Assembly: GCA_963697205.1 (NCBI GenBank)
Contig: CAVONB010000011.1
Span: 124,001-188,000 of the forward strand
From: CAVONB01 sp963697205
Lineage (GTDB): Bacteria; Pseudomonadota; Alphaproteobacteria; Rhizobiales; Hyphomicrobiaceae
Length of the DNA stretch: 64,000 nt
Direction: 5' to 3'
The stretch's first letter is position 1; the number at the start of each line of letters is the position of its first letter. This document shows positions 54,352 through 61,798 of the stretch, piece after piece. Position numbers and translations under genes: made by a program. The notes under the pieces are model-generated. The model worked only from the letters and a program-made list of their open reading frames with translations, had not been told where the DNA came from and did not search any database.

Positions 54352-57300
54352 ATGCGTACGATGCCCATTCGGCTCGAATGGACACCGATCAGAGTTCACA
54401 GCCTCGGGATGTTGGGCTTCGACCATCTGCTGCTGACCTATCAGCAGTTCGCCAACATCAATCAGGACACTTGGTATGTGATCGAGGGCGTCAAGGGCAA
54501 CCCGATGTTGCTTGTCGACGGCGCCAACGGCAGCATGACGCTCTCCCAGGCCAACGAGAACCTGACCGGTGAGGCCCTGATCGAGCGGATCGGCACGCCC
54601 GAGAAGCGCGGCTCTCGGATCATGCCGGTCGAGCAGCCCTTCACGGGCTGGAACACGATGGCGACCTACGCCAGCGACATCTATGGCGAGTTCGCTTACT
54701 CCGTGCTCGGCATTCCCGGCACCGTGCGCCCGACATCCAACTCCACATCGCTGATCGCTTCGCTGCTCTACTACGTCGACGTCGACATCATGACGGTGTT
54801 GCCGGCTGGCTTGCGCCGGACATCCGGCCTGCACACGCTGCTCGGCACCCAGTCCGACGACGAGCTTGTGACCACTGACACGTTCCACACCATCCTGTCC
54901 GGCAAGGGCAACGACACCATCACCGGCTCCACGCGCTCCGAGAAGCTCTACGGCGGCGCCGGCGACGATGTCATCAAGTGGTCGGGCGGCTTCGACATCA
55001 TCCACGGCGGCCAGTGGAAGATGCCGCACCAGGACGACGGAACGGACACCATCGACGTCACCGGCATCGGTCAGGTCATCATTCGCCGCGGCATGTTCGA
55101 TGCGGAAGGCTATGCCCCCGACTTCGTGATGCACAAGTCTGGCTTCGACACCGCCAACCTCTACTCCATCGAGCGCATTCAGTGGTCGGCGCTGACCGAT
55201 CGCTTCTTCCTCGAGGAGACGAAGATCCTCGAGGATGGCCTGCTCCTGAAGATGGGCCTGGAGGATGCAGGTGAGGGCGATCGCTTCGAGTTCGCGGCGC
55301 TGACCGAGGGGCTGGAGCTGGTCGCAACGGGCGCCCAGGAGATGTTCGTGCGCGTCGCCGCGACCGCGACCGCGGACAAGGGCTCCTGGCTGGACTCTGT
55401 GGAATGGATCGAGGCATCCCAGGGTAACGATCGCATCTACGCGGCAAGCAACGTGCACGGCATCGAGGGCGGCAATGGCAACGATCTGATCGACGTCCGG
55501 CTGTCCACGCCCTTCGCGCTCTCGAGCCCGCTGGGCTATGACGCCGAAATCTACGGCGGGATGGGCGACGACACGCTGGTCGGCGGCGCCGGCCGCTTCC
55601 TCATGCGCGGCGAGGACGGCGCCGACGTGTTCATCGTCGGCGCGATGACCGAAGCCGGCTTCGCCGGTGACGTCGAGATTGTCGTCGAGGGCGCCGATGG
55701 CAGCGACGCGCTGTTCGTTCCGTATGCCTTCCTCGACGGTAGCAACGGTGCCTACGACGGCTCGCAGTTGCTCCAGCTCAAGGGCGGCTTCGGCAGCTGG
55801 TCCGACATGCAGACCTACAGCGACTGGGCCTTTTTCGCCTGGCAGCTCCAGAGCCAGATGTGGACCGAGACCGACACCCGCATCGGCGTGATCACGTTCC
55901 AGGGCGACATCCTCTACGCCGCCGACGGCGACGACCTCGTCATCACCATCCACAAGGCGACCACCTACCTCGATAGCTTCGAGGTGCAGAGCGGCACCAT
56001 CACCCTGACCGCGCTGCAGCCTGACCCCGCCACCCGCACCGTGATCCGCGTCAAGGACTTCCAGGAAGGCCAGCTCGGCATCGATTTCTACGACCCCGGT
56101 GAAATGAGCCTCGTAGAGGTGGCCGGTATCGGCATGGTGCCGCAGTACGCCGACTACGATGCCGGCGTCCTGGCCATGACCAACGGCGGCGTCATGGCGC
56201 CGGCTTTAGCACCGCGACCGGACGCGAGTTCCTGGTCGGACAACGAGGCGGAGGAGGCGCCGACGACCGAACAGGGCACGTCCGGCGACGACGTGGTCCT
56301 CGTCAGCGAGGCACGCAATCACATCCTCTCCGGCGGCGACGGCAACGATCTCGTCGACGGCGTCACCGGCGAGAGCACCGACACCCGCGACCAGCTGGTC
56401 GGCGGGCGCGGCGACGATACCTATCTTGTCAACGACGGCGACGTGATCTTCGAGCTCGTCGGCGAAGGCTACGACGTCATCCGCGCCCACGGCACCTTCG
56501 CCTTGCGCCCAAGCGCCGAGATCGAGCGCTTGGAGGTCGCCTCCTACCTAGTGGGTATGCTCGCCGGAAACGGCTTTTCGCAGATCCTCGTGGACACGCT
56601 GGACGGCGGCGTCGGTCTCGACGGCGGCGGCGGCGACGATACCTACATCGTCAGCGGGTCGACTTCGGTCTTCGAGCTCGTCGGCCAGGGCGACGACAGG
56701 GTCGAGGCGCTCGTCGACTACGTGCTGACCCCTGGGGCGGCCGTCGAGACGCTGGTCGCCGCCGGTGCGACGGTCTCGCGCCTGACTGGTAATGAATACG
56801 GCCAGCGCATCGAGGCCGGAACTCTGGCCGCCACCCTTGTCGGCGGCGGCGGCGACCTTCTGATTGGCACGGCAAGCGAGGACATTATCTATGGAGATCA
56901 CGTCGGCCCAGCCGGATCGCCGGACGACGGTAACGATACGATCTATGGCGGCGCAGGCACCGACTTCATTTTCGGCGGAGACGGCGACGACATCATCTAC
57001 GGCGAAGCCGCAAACGACGTCCTGTTCGGCGGCGCCGGCAACGATACGCTGATCGGTGGGGCCGACCGCGACAGCATGGATGGCGGCGACGGCTTCGATT
57101 TCGTTGACTATTCGGGATCGCCTGGCATTACGACCGTAGATCTCAACCATCCCGGCTACCAGCAGTCCCTGGGCCACGCGTTCTTCGATCGCTATCTCAG
57201 CATCGAGGGCGTGATCGGCTCTGCTCATATCGACAGCATCGTCGGCTCTGCGGGCGACAACGTTCTGATCGGCGGCGCCGGCAACGACACGTTGCGCGGC

Positions 57301-57693
57301 GAAGGTGGCAACGACACGCTCGAGGGCGGCACAGGCAACGACATCCTGATCGGTGGCAGCGGCGACGACGCTCTATTGGGGGAGGAGGGCAACGACAATT
57401 TGTCTGGCAATGACGGCAACGATAGCTTGGATGGCGGCATCGGCAACGATACGCTGGCCGGCGGCAGCGGCCTCGACACGTTCGTCTTCCGCTCCGGTTT
57501 CGGCCAGGATCACATCTTGGATTTCCAGGCAGGCGAGACGATCGATCTCAGGGAACTCGGCGCAGCGTATGAGGACCTCGTATTTTCCACCGTCGGCGCT
57601 GCGACCGAGATCGCATCGGCCGCCTTCGCCGGACACACGATCCTCGTCGCCGGCGTCACCGGCCCGTTGCCGGAAACTGCCTTTGTCTTGTGA
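54352..57693 (+). CDS. Large RTX calcium-binding protein, probable type I secretion substrate
   Basis: 1113 residues from ATG 54352 (ATG 54361 also possible). No N-terminal signal. Residues 1-150 match no known fold. Isolated RTX nonapeptides occur near 185-205 and 370-400. Paired G-D-D-T-Y-L-V/G-D-D-T-Y-I-V units follow at 680-790, and a dense block of G-G-x-G-x-D-x-U-x repeats at about 857-1045. The protein ends with D-T-F-V-F-R-S-G-F-G-Q-D-H-I-L-D-F and a short hydrophobic tail ending A-F-V-L, typical of type I secretion signals. Acidic; Ca2+ folding outside the cell is expected. No HlyB/HlyD/TolC genes are in the window. Enzymatic activity, if any, is unrecognised. Confidence 0.9.
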   Translation: MRTMPIRLEWTPIRVHSLGMLGFDHLLLTYQQFANINQDTWYVIEGVKGNPMLLVDGANGSMTLSQANENLTGEALIERIGTPEKRGSRIMPVEQPFTGWNTMATYASDIYGEFAYSVLGIPGTVRPTSNSTSLIASLLYYVDVDIMTVLPAGLRRTSGLHTLLGTQSDDELVTTDTFHTILSGKGNDTITGSTRSEKLYGGAGDDVIKWSGGFDIIHGGQWKMPHQDDGTDTIDVTGIGQVIIRRGMFDAEGYAPDFVMHKSGFDTANLYSIERIQWSALTDRFFLEETKILEDGLLLKMGLEDAGEGDRFEFAALTEGLELVATGAQEMFVRVAATATADKGSWLDSVEWIEASQGNDRIYAASNVHGIEGGNGNDLIDVRLSTPFALSSPLGYDAEIYGGMGDDTLVGGAGRFLMRGEDGADVFIVGAMTEAGFAGDVEIVVEGADGSDALFVPYAFLDGSNGAYDGSQLLQLKGGFGSWSDMQTYSDWAFFAWQLQSQMWTETDTRIGVITFQGDILYAADGDDLVITIHKATTYLDSFEVQSGTITLTALQPDPATRTVIRVKDFQEGQLGIDFYDPGEMSLVEVAGIGMVPQYADYDAGVLAMTNGGVMAPALAPRPDASSWSDNEAEEAPTTEQGTSGDDVVLVSEARNHILSGGDGNDLVDGVTGESTDTRDQLVGGRGDDTYLVNDGDVIFELVGEGYDVIRAHGTFALRPSAEIERLEVASYLVGMLAGNGFSQILVDTLDGGVGLDGGGGDDTYIVSGSTSVFELVGQGDDRVEALVDYVLTPGAAVETLVAAGATVSRLTGNEYGQRIEAGTLAATLVGGGGDLLIGTASEDIIYGDHVGPAGSPDDGNDTIYGGAGTDFIFGGDGDDIIYGEAANDVLFGGAGNDTLIGGADRDSMDGGDGFDFVDYSGSPGITTVDLNHPGYQQSLGHAFFDRYLSIEGVIGSAHIDSIVGSAGDNVLIGGAGNDTLRGEGGNDTLEGGTGNDILIGGSGDDALLGEEGNDNLSGNDGNDSLDGGIGNDTLAGGSGLDTFVFRSGFGQDHILDFQAGETIDLRELGAAYEDLVFSTVGAATEIASAAFAGHTILVAGVTGPLPETAFVL
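56920..57483 (+). repeat. Dense RTX nonapeptide repeat block
   Basis: About 16 tandem G-G-x-G-N/D-D-x-U-x repeats, many as G-G-A-G-N-D-T-L or G-G-D-G-D-D-I-I, interrupted by a ~40-residue non-repeat insert (57100-57230, D-Y-S-G-S-P-G-I-T-T onward). They form the Ca2+-binding parallel beta roll. Confidence 0.88.
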
Positions 57694-58678
57694 GTGCCGC
57701 CACGCCGCGCGCTGCGCCCACCGATCCTTGGCGGCCCTCCTCGGAATCGTCCTCGCTCTGGCCAGCGCTCAGGCGGCCCTCGCCTGCGAGCTCGAGGAGG
57801 GACCGCGCCTGGCCGTCGCCCGTGTCGTCGACGTAGAGACCTTGCGGCTGGACGACGGCCGCGAGGTGCGCCTGATCGGCGCCTTGGCGCCACGCGCCTT
57901 CGACACCGGCGCCGCCACCCGCCATTGGCCCGCCGAGGAGGAGGCCAGGGCCGCCCTGGAGCGTCTCGTCCTCGGCCGCACGGTAGAACTGGCCTTCGCG
58001 CGCCATCGCCTCGACAGATACGGCCGCCTCGTCGCGCACGTTTTCGTCGTGGGGGCATCGCCGGAGGATCGCGTTTGGGTGCAGGGCGCCTTGCTCGAGG
58101 CTGGTCATGCGCGTAGCTACGCACTGCCGGGCGCGGCCGAATGCCAGGACCTCCTGCGTGCGCGCGAGGACGTGGCACGCACCGCCGGCCTCGGTCTATG
58201 GCGCAACGCGGCCTACGCAATTCGCGATGCCGCGCGTCCCTTCGACCTGTTGCGCCATCGCGCAACCTTCCAGATCGTCGAAGGACGTGTGCGCCACGTC
58301 GCTAAGGTCGGCAGCCGCATCTACTTGAACTTCGGCGACGACTGGCGCCGAGATTTCACGATTGGTGTTCGCACCGGCCGGTCCACCGCCGCCGCGGGCG
58401 CGATCGACTGGCCAACGCTCGAGGGCGCACGCGTACGCGTGCGCGGCTGGATCGACCGGCGCAACGGTCCCTTCATCGAACTCCACGCGATCGAAACGCT
58501 TCAGGTCCTCGAAGCCGCGCGCCAAGCCCCGGCGGCTCAGTCCGCAGAGCCGCCGCCCTCGGCGCCGCCGGCCGCGACGCCACCAGGCGCGGCCGGTGCT
58601 GACGCCACACCGCCTGCCGAAGGCGTTGCCGCCGCCGTTGCGACGACCGCGGACGGCGGTGCGCGCGCCCAGCCGTGA
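57683..58678 (+). CDS. Exported thermonuclease-like (SNase-fold) protein with degenerate active site
   Basis: 331 residues from TTG 57683, which overlaps the RTX stop by 11 bases; the start is tentative. A signal peptide (L-A-A-L-L-G-I-V-L-A-L-A-S-A-Q-A-A-L-A) precedes an SNase-like domain: V-A-R-V-V-D-V-E-T-L-R-L-D-D-G-R-E-V-R-L-I-G, then R-L-D-R-Y-G-R-L-V-A-H-V-F and G-L-W. The usual D-A-P-E segment with the catalytic Glu is A-L-A-P-R, so nuclease activity is doubtful. A second beta domain (I-V-E-G-R-V-R-H-V-A-K-V-G-S-R-I-Y-L-N-F-G) and a Pro/Ala-rich tail follow. Periplasmic role unknown. Confidence 0.75.
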   Translation: MSCECRHAARCAHRSLAALLGIVLALASAQAALACELEEGPRLAVARVVDVETLRLDDGREVRLIGALAPRAFDTGAATRHWPAEEEARAALERLVLGRTVELAFARHRLDRYGRLVAHVFVVGASPEDRVWVQGALLEAGHARSYALPGAAECQDLLRAREDVARTAGLGLWRNAAYAIRDAARPFDLLRHRATFQIVEGRVRHVAKVGSRIYLNFGDDWRRDFTIGVRTGRSTAAAGAIDWPTLEGARVRVRGWIDRRNGPFIELHAIETLQVLEAARQAPAAQSAEPPPSAPPAATPPGAAGADATPPAEGVAAAVATTADGGARAQP

Positions 58679-58926
58679 GCTTGCGCCGCCAAGAATGCCG
58701 GCGGGGGCCGCGGTTCGGACATCGATGAGCAGGACGTCGATACGCCGGACGGCGGCACGGCGCCCCCATCTGGCCGCGACACGCGTCGTGGAGGCCAAGT
58801 CGAAGCGTGCTGCATACGGCAAACCGCGAGCGCAGCGCGGAAAGCCGGGAACATAGGACCGCACCAACGCTCTACGATCGCCTCTCGGCTCGCGTCGGTG
58901 ATATCGACGGCACTCACGAACAGACA

Positions 58927-58954
58927 AGGGCCCCGGCGCATCGCGCGGGGCCCT
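58927..58954. terminator. Strong hairpin terminator between the SNase-like gene and carD
   Basis: A perfect 9-bp stem AGGGCCCCG / CGGGGCCCT with a 10-base loop lies 81 bases beyond the carD stop and 249 beyond the SNase-like stop. Followed by TTGTCTG on the minus strand, it most likely ends carD transcription and may work in both directions. The rest of the 356-base gap 58679-59034 shows no gene. Confidence 0.6.
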
Positions 58955-59034
58955 CATCGTGTCATCTACAAAACTTGCCGGTCCTCGACCGCCGCTCAGC
59001 GCGTCACGCTCACGGGCTGCGAAGTGCGCGAGGC

Positions 59035-60318
59035 CTAGGCGGCCTTCACCGCGCCGTCCTCGATGGCCTCGGCTTCCTCGGCCGCCACGCGACGCCCCTT
59101 GGCACTCTTCGACAGCACCTCGGTGATGCGCTGAACGGCACCGCGCTCGTCCAGCTTCTCCACCGCGGCGATCTCCCGTGCCATGCGATCGAGGGCCGCC
59201 TCGTAGAGCTGGCGCTCGGAGTAGGACTGCTCGGGCTGCTGCTCGGAGCGGTAGAGGTCACGCACCACCTCCGCGATCGACACGAGGTCGCCGGAGTTGA
59301 TCTTCGCCTCATACTCCTGGGCGCGGCGGCTCCACATCGTACGCTTGATGCGCGCCCGCCCCTTCAGTGTTTCCATCGCCTTGCCCACGATGCCCTCGTC
59401 GGCCAGCTTGCGCATGCCGACGCTCTGCAGCTTGCCCGTGGGCACGCGCAGCGTCATCTTGTCCTTGTCGAACGTGATCACGAAGAGCTCGAGCGACATG
59501 CCCGCGATCTCCTGCTCTTCGATGCCGACGATGCGGCCCACGCCGTGCGCCGGATAGACGATGAACTCGTCCTTCTTGAACCCGTGACGCTGATTGACCG
59601 GCTTCTTCTGCGCCGCAAGCAGCTGCTGCTGCGCGGCCGCAGCGGCCTTCTCCGCGATCTGCTTCGGCGTCGCCGGTGCCGCGACACCGGCCGGCGGTGC
59701 CACCTTGGTCGCAGCCGGCTTGGCGGCAGCGACCTTCGCTGCAGCGGCCGCCTTCAGCGGTGCACCCTTCGGAGCAGCGGCGACCGCAGCCTTCGGCGCG
59801 ACCGGCGCGGACACCTTCTGCTGGGTCGGCTTGCCCATTGCGGCGGCGACAGAGCGTGCGGGCTCCGCTGCCACAGCCTGAGGCTTTTTGGCAACGGCCA
59901 GCGGCGCAGCGCTAGCAGCGACCGGCTTGGCGGCCGGCTTCGCCTTGACCGCTTGAGTCGGCGCCTTTACCGTCTTCGGTGTTGCTGCCGGCTTCAGGGC
60001 CTTGGCCTTCTGAGTCGTCTTGGCAGTGGCGGTGCTCTTGCTCATCGGCGTGGTTTTCTGAACCGTTTGTTTGTTGGTGGGCGTTGCCTTCGCAGCGCTC
60101 GACTTGGTCGCATGGACGGCGACGGCCGGTGCGGCGGGTTTGGACGGTTTCGTCACGGACTTGGTCAAGGGCTTGGCCGCTTGCGCTTTGGTCGTAGCTG
60201 GCGCTTTGGCGGCTTTGCTGGTGACTTTCGGTGGTTGCGATTTGGCCTTGATCGTGCGCGGCTGGGGGGAGGCCTTGAGTGGCTTAGCCTTGGCAGGCAC
60301 TTTCTTGGACTGGGCCAT
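59035..60318 (-). CDS. carD: CarD-family transcriptional regulator with long Lys/Ala/Pro-rich N-terminal tail
   Basis: 427 residues. The C-terminal CarD core (about 242-405) is complete: H-G-F-K-K-D-E-F-I-V-Y-P-A-H-G-V-G-R-I-V-G-I, the RNA-polymerase-interacting Tudor-like domain with L-R-V-P-T-G-K, then the DNA-binding helical domain with W-S-R-R-A-Q-E-Y-E-A-K-I-N-S-G-D. CarD binds RNA polymerase beta and stabilises open complexes. Residues 1-240 are almost only Lys, Ala, Pro, Thr, Val and Gln, like a histone-H1/AlgP tail. Usual alphaproteobacterial CarD is roughly 170-260 residues. A shorter start such as Met92 (M-S-K-S-T) is possible, but the coding pattern runs to 60318. Confidence 0.92.
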   Translation of the reverse strand: MAQSKKVPAKAKPLKASPQPRTIKAKSQPPKVTSKAAKAPATTKAQAAKPLTKSVTKPSKPAAPAVAVHATKSSAAKATPTNKQTVQKTTPMSKSTATAKTTQKAKALKPAATPKTVKAPTQAVKAKPAAKPVAASAAPLAVAKKPQAVAAEPARSVAAAMGKPTQQKVSAPVAPKAAVAAAPKGAPLKAAAAAKVAAAKPAATKVAPPAGVAAPATPKQIAEKAAAAAQQQLLAAQKKPVNQRHGFKKDEFIVYPAHGVGRIVGIEEQEIAGMSLELFVITFDKDKMTLRVPTGKLQSVGMRKLADEGIVGKAMETLKGRARIKRTMWSRRAQEYEAKINSGDLVSIAEVVRDLYRSEQQPEQSYSERQLYEAALDRMAREIAAVEKLDERGAVQRITEVLSKSAKGRRVAAEEAEAIEDGAVKAA

Positions 60319-60786
60319 TGGTGTCGTCTCGCTCTCTGCTTTGACCTCGGCAAGGACGCGCCAAGGACGTTATAGTATTGCGCCACCCGCGTTGCGTGTC
60401 GTCGCCTGCCCTAAGGAGGACACGTCCTCCCGCGGGCTGCCCCCGGCGTCACGCCGCCCTTTGCGCCTGACCGCACAAAAGGCATTATTATTGTGTTTTC
60501 AGTGACTTCGTTCTTAGTCGTCGACAGTTTCGCGAGCGCAGACGACCGTCACGTCCGCTCGCTTCCGAGGGCGTGGTGGTCGTCCGGTAGAGGGTGCGTC
60601 TGTCAACGGCGTCGTCAGCTCTGCCACTAGACGGCTAATGTAACACATTCTTCACGCAAAATGAAGCTCCCACGCTGAGCTAGCGTCAGGCACCGCTTAA
60701 TGCAATAGGTAAAGATGTAGTCGTCCGACGTCTGGGATTTCCCCGGCGAACAACTAGAAATTATCGTTAACGCCTGGACTCTGCGT
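60319..60786. other. Low-GC intergenic region between carD and fdxA
   Basis: 468 bases, AT-richer than the average here, with T-rich tracts near 60480-60520 and 60640-60670. It must hold the carD promoter and the fdxA end. No tRNA-like cloverleaf, convincing promoter hexamers or real ORF was found (a 71-codon minus frame at 60627-60842 overlaps fdxA and is a shadow). A small RNA cannot be excluded. Confidence 0.5.
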
Positions 60787-61125
60787 CTAGTCGCCCTCGC
60801 CGGGTTCCGAGGAAAAAAATCTCTCCATCTTGGCCTTTTCATCTTTGTACTTGTCCGCCTCCGGTAACGGCGGCTTCTTTGCCGTGATGTTCGGCCACTT
60901 TTCCGCGTACTCGCGGTTCAGCTCAATCCACTTCTCCAAGCCCGGTTCCGTGTCCGGCCGAATGGCCTCCACGGGGCATTCGGGCTCGCAGACACCGCAA
61001 TCGATGCACTCGTCGGGGTGGATGACGAGCATGTTCGCGCCTTCGTAGAAACAGTTCACTGGGCACACCTCGACGCAGTCGGTGTACTTGCACTTGATGC
61101 ACTCATCTTTGACGACGAAGGTCAT
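60787..61125 (-). CDS. fdxA: 7Fe ferredoxin FdxA
   Basis: 112 residues. The N-terminal cluster motif [20 protein letters not shown] supports a [3Fe-4S] plus shared [4Fe-4S] ligand set, and [12 protein letters not shown] supplies the second cluster. The C-terminal acidic/Lys extension (W-P-N-I-T-A-K-K onward) is typical of alphaproteobacterial FdxA. Cytoplasmic electron carrier. It lies in the conserved helicase / S4 / fdxA / carD order. Confidence 0.95.
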   Translation of the reverse strand: MTFVVKDECIKCKYTDCVEVCPVNCFYEGANMLVIHPDECIDCGVCEPECPVEAIRPDTEPGLEKWIELNREYAEKWPNITAKKPPLPEADKYKDEKAKMERFFSSEPGEGD

Positions 61126-61312
61126 GGGCTCTCATCCAGAGCTGAATTCGAAGGTCACCTGATAGCCGGACCGCCGCGCTGCCAGTACCGGTCGCGTTGT
61201 CGCAAGCCGGGCGGAACGGTTCGGCGCAGTCTGTCCCGCATGTAGGCTATTCGCCGCCCCGTGTCAGTAGCCCCGCACCGTATTGCCGCGATGAGCCGGT
61301 CTGCGGGGCCCA

Positions 61313-61798
61313 TCAGCCCCGTTTCAGCGCGATCAGCGCGCGGCGGGCCTGCTTGTCTGGGCGCGCGGGCGGCTCAGGTGACGGCGACAAATCCTGCGCC
61401 GTGTCCCCGGCCGGGTCCACGTGGCCGACGCCGTCGCTGTCCGGCCCCGGTTCGGCGCCATCGTCTGGATGCGCGCCCATGCCTGTCGCGGCCGACGAAC
61501 CCGACCCTGGCGTCAGATCCTCAAAAAGCGTGCGCGCCTCGCTTGCCGAACCGCGCCGCACCCCCGCTGCCACCACCTTCAGCACGCGAACCTGCCGGTG
61601 GGCGGTGACGGTCACGACGTCGCCGGACTTGACGGCATGGCTGGGCTTGGCAATCCGGCTGCGATTGACCCGCACTTTGCCGTCCTCCACGAGGCCGGCC
61701 GCCAGCGTGCGTGTCTTCACGACGCGCGCGAACCAGAGCCACTTGTCGAGGCGCTGCGTGGCCTCTGGCTCCGGTGCGTGCGCCGCGTGTGTCGCCAT
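61313..61798 (-). CDS. S4-domain RNA-binding protein (HslR-like)
   Basis: 161 residues. The S4 domain occupies about residues 15-80: Q-R-L-D-K-W-L-W-F-A-R-V-V-K-T-R, A-A-G-L-V-E-D-G-K-V-R-V-N-R and V-K-S-G-D-V-V-T-V. HslR-type proteins bind stalled 50S/nascent-chain tRNA complexes or heat-shock RNA. The C-terminal half is acidic, Pro/Gly-rich and ends in a short basic tail. Its ATG shares one base with the helicase stop, so the two are translationally coupled. Confidence 0.9.
   Translation of the reverse strand: MATHAAHAPEPEATQRLDKWLWFARVVKTRTLAAGLVEDGKVRVNRSRIAKPSHAVKSGDVVTVTAHRQVRVLKVVAAGVRRGSASEARTLFEDLTPGSGSSAATGMGAHPDDGAEPGPDSDGVGHVDPAGDTAQDLSPSPEPPARPDKQARRALIALKRG

Noticed and set aside
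54118..55953. 611-codon minus-strand open frame opposite the RTX gene
   Set aside because: A shadow of the Asp/Gly-rich RTX codons; translation is rich in V/A/H/D with no domain, and no ribosome site.
54900..57480. Repeated blocks taken at first for a CRISPR-like or tandem DNA repeat
   Set aside because: They are degenerate at DNA level and encode Ca2+-binding nonapeptides in a single open frame.
60600..60700. Possible tRNA or structured RNA in the carD-fdxA gap
   Set aside because: No acceptor-stem pairing, T-psi-C or anticodon arm could be assembled.
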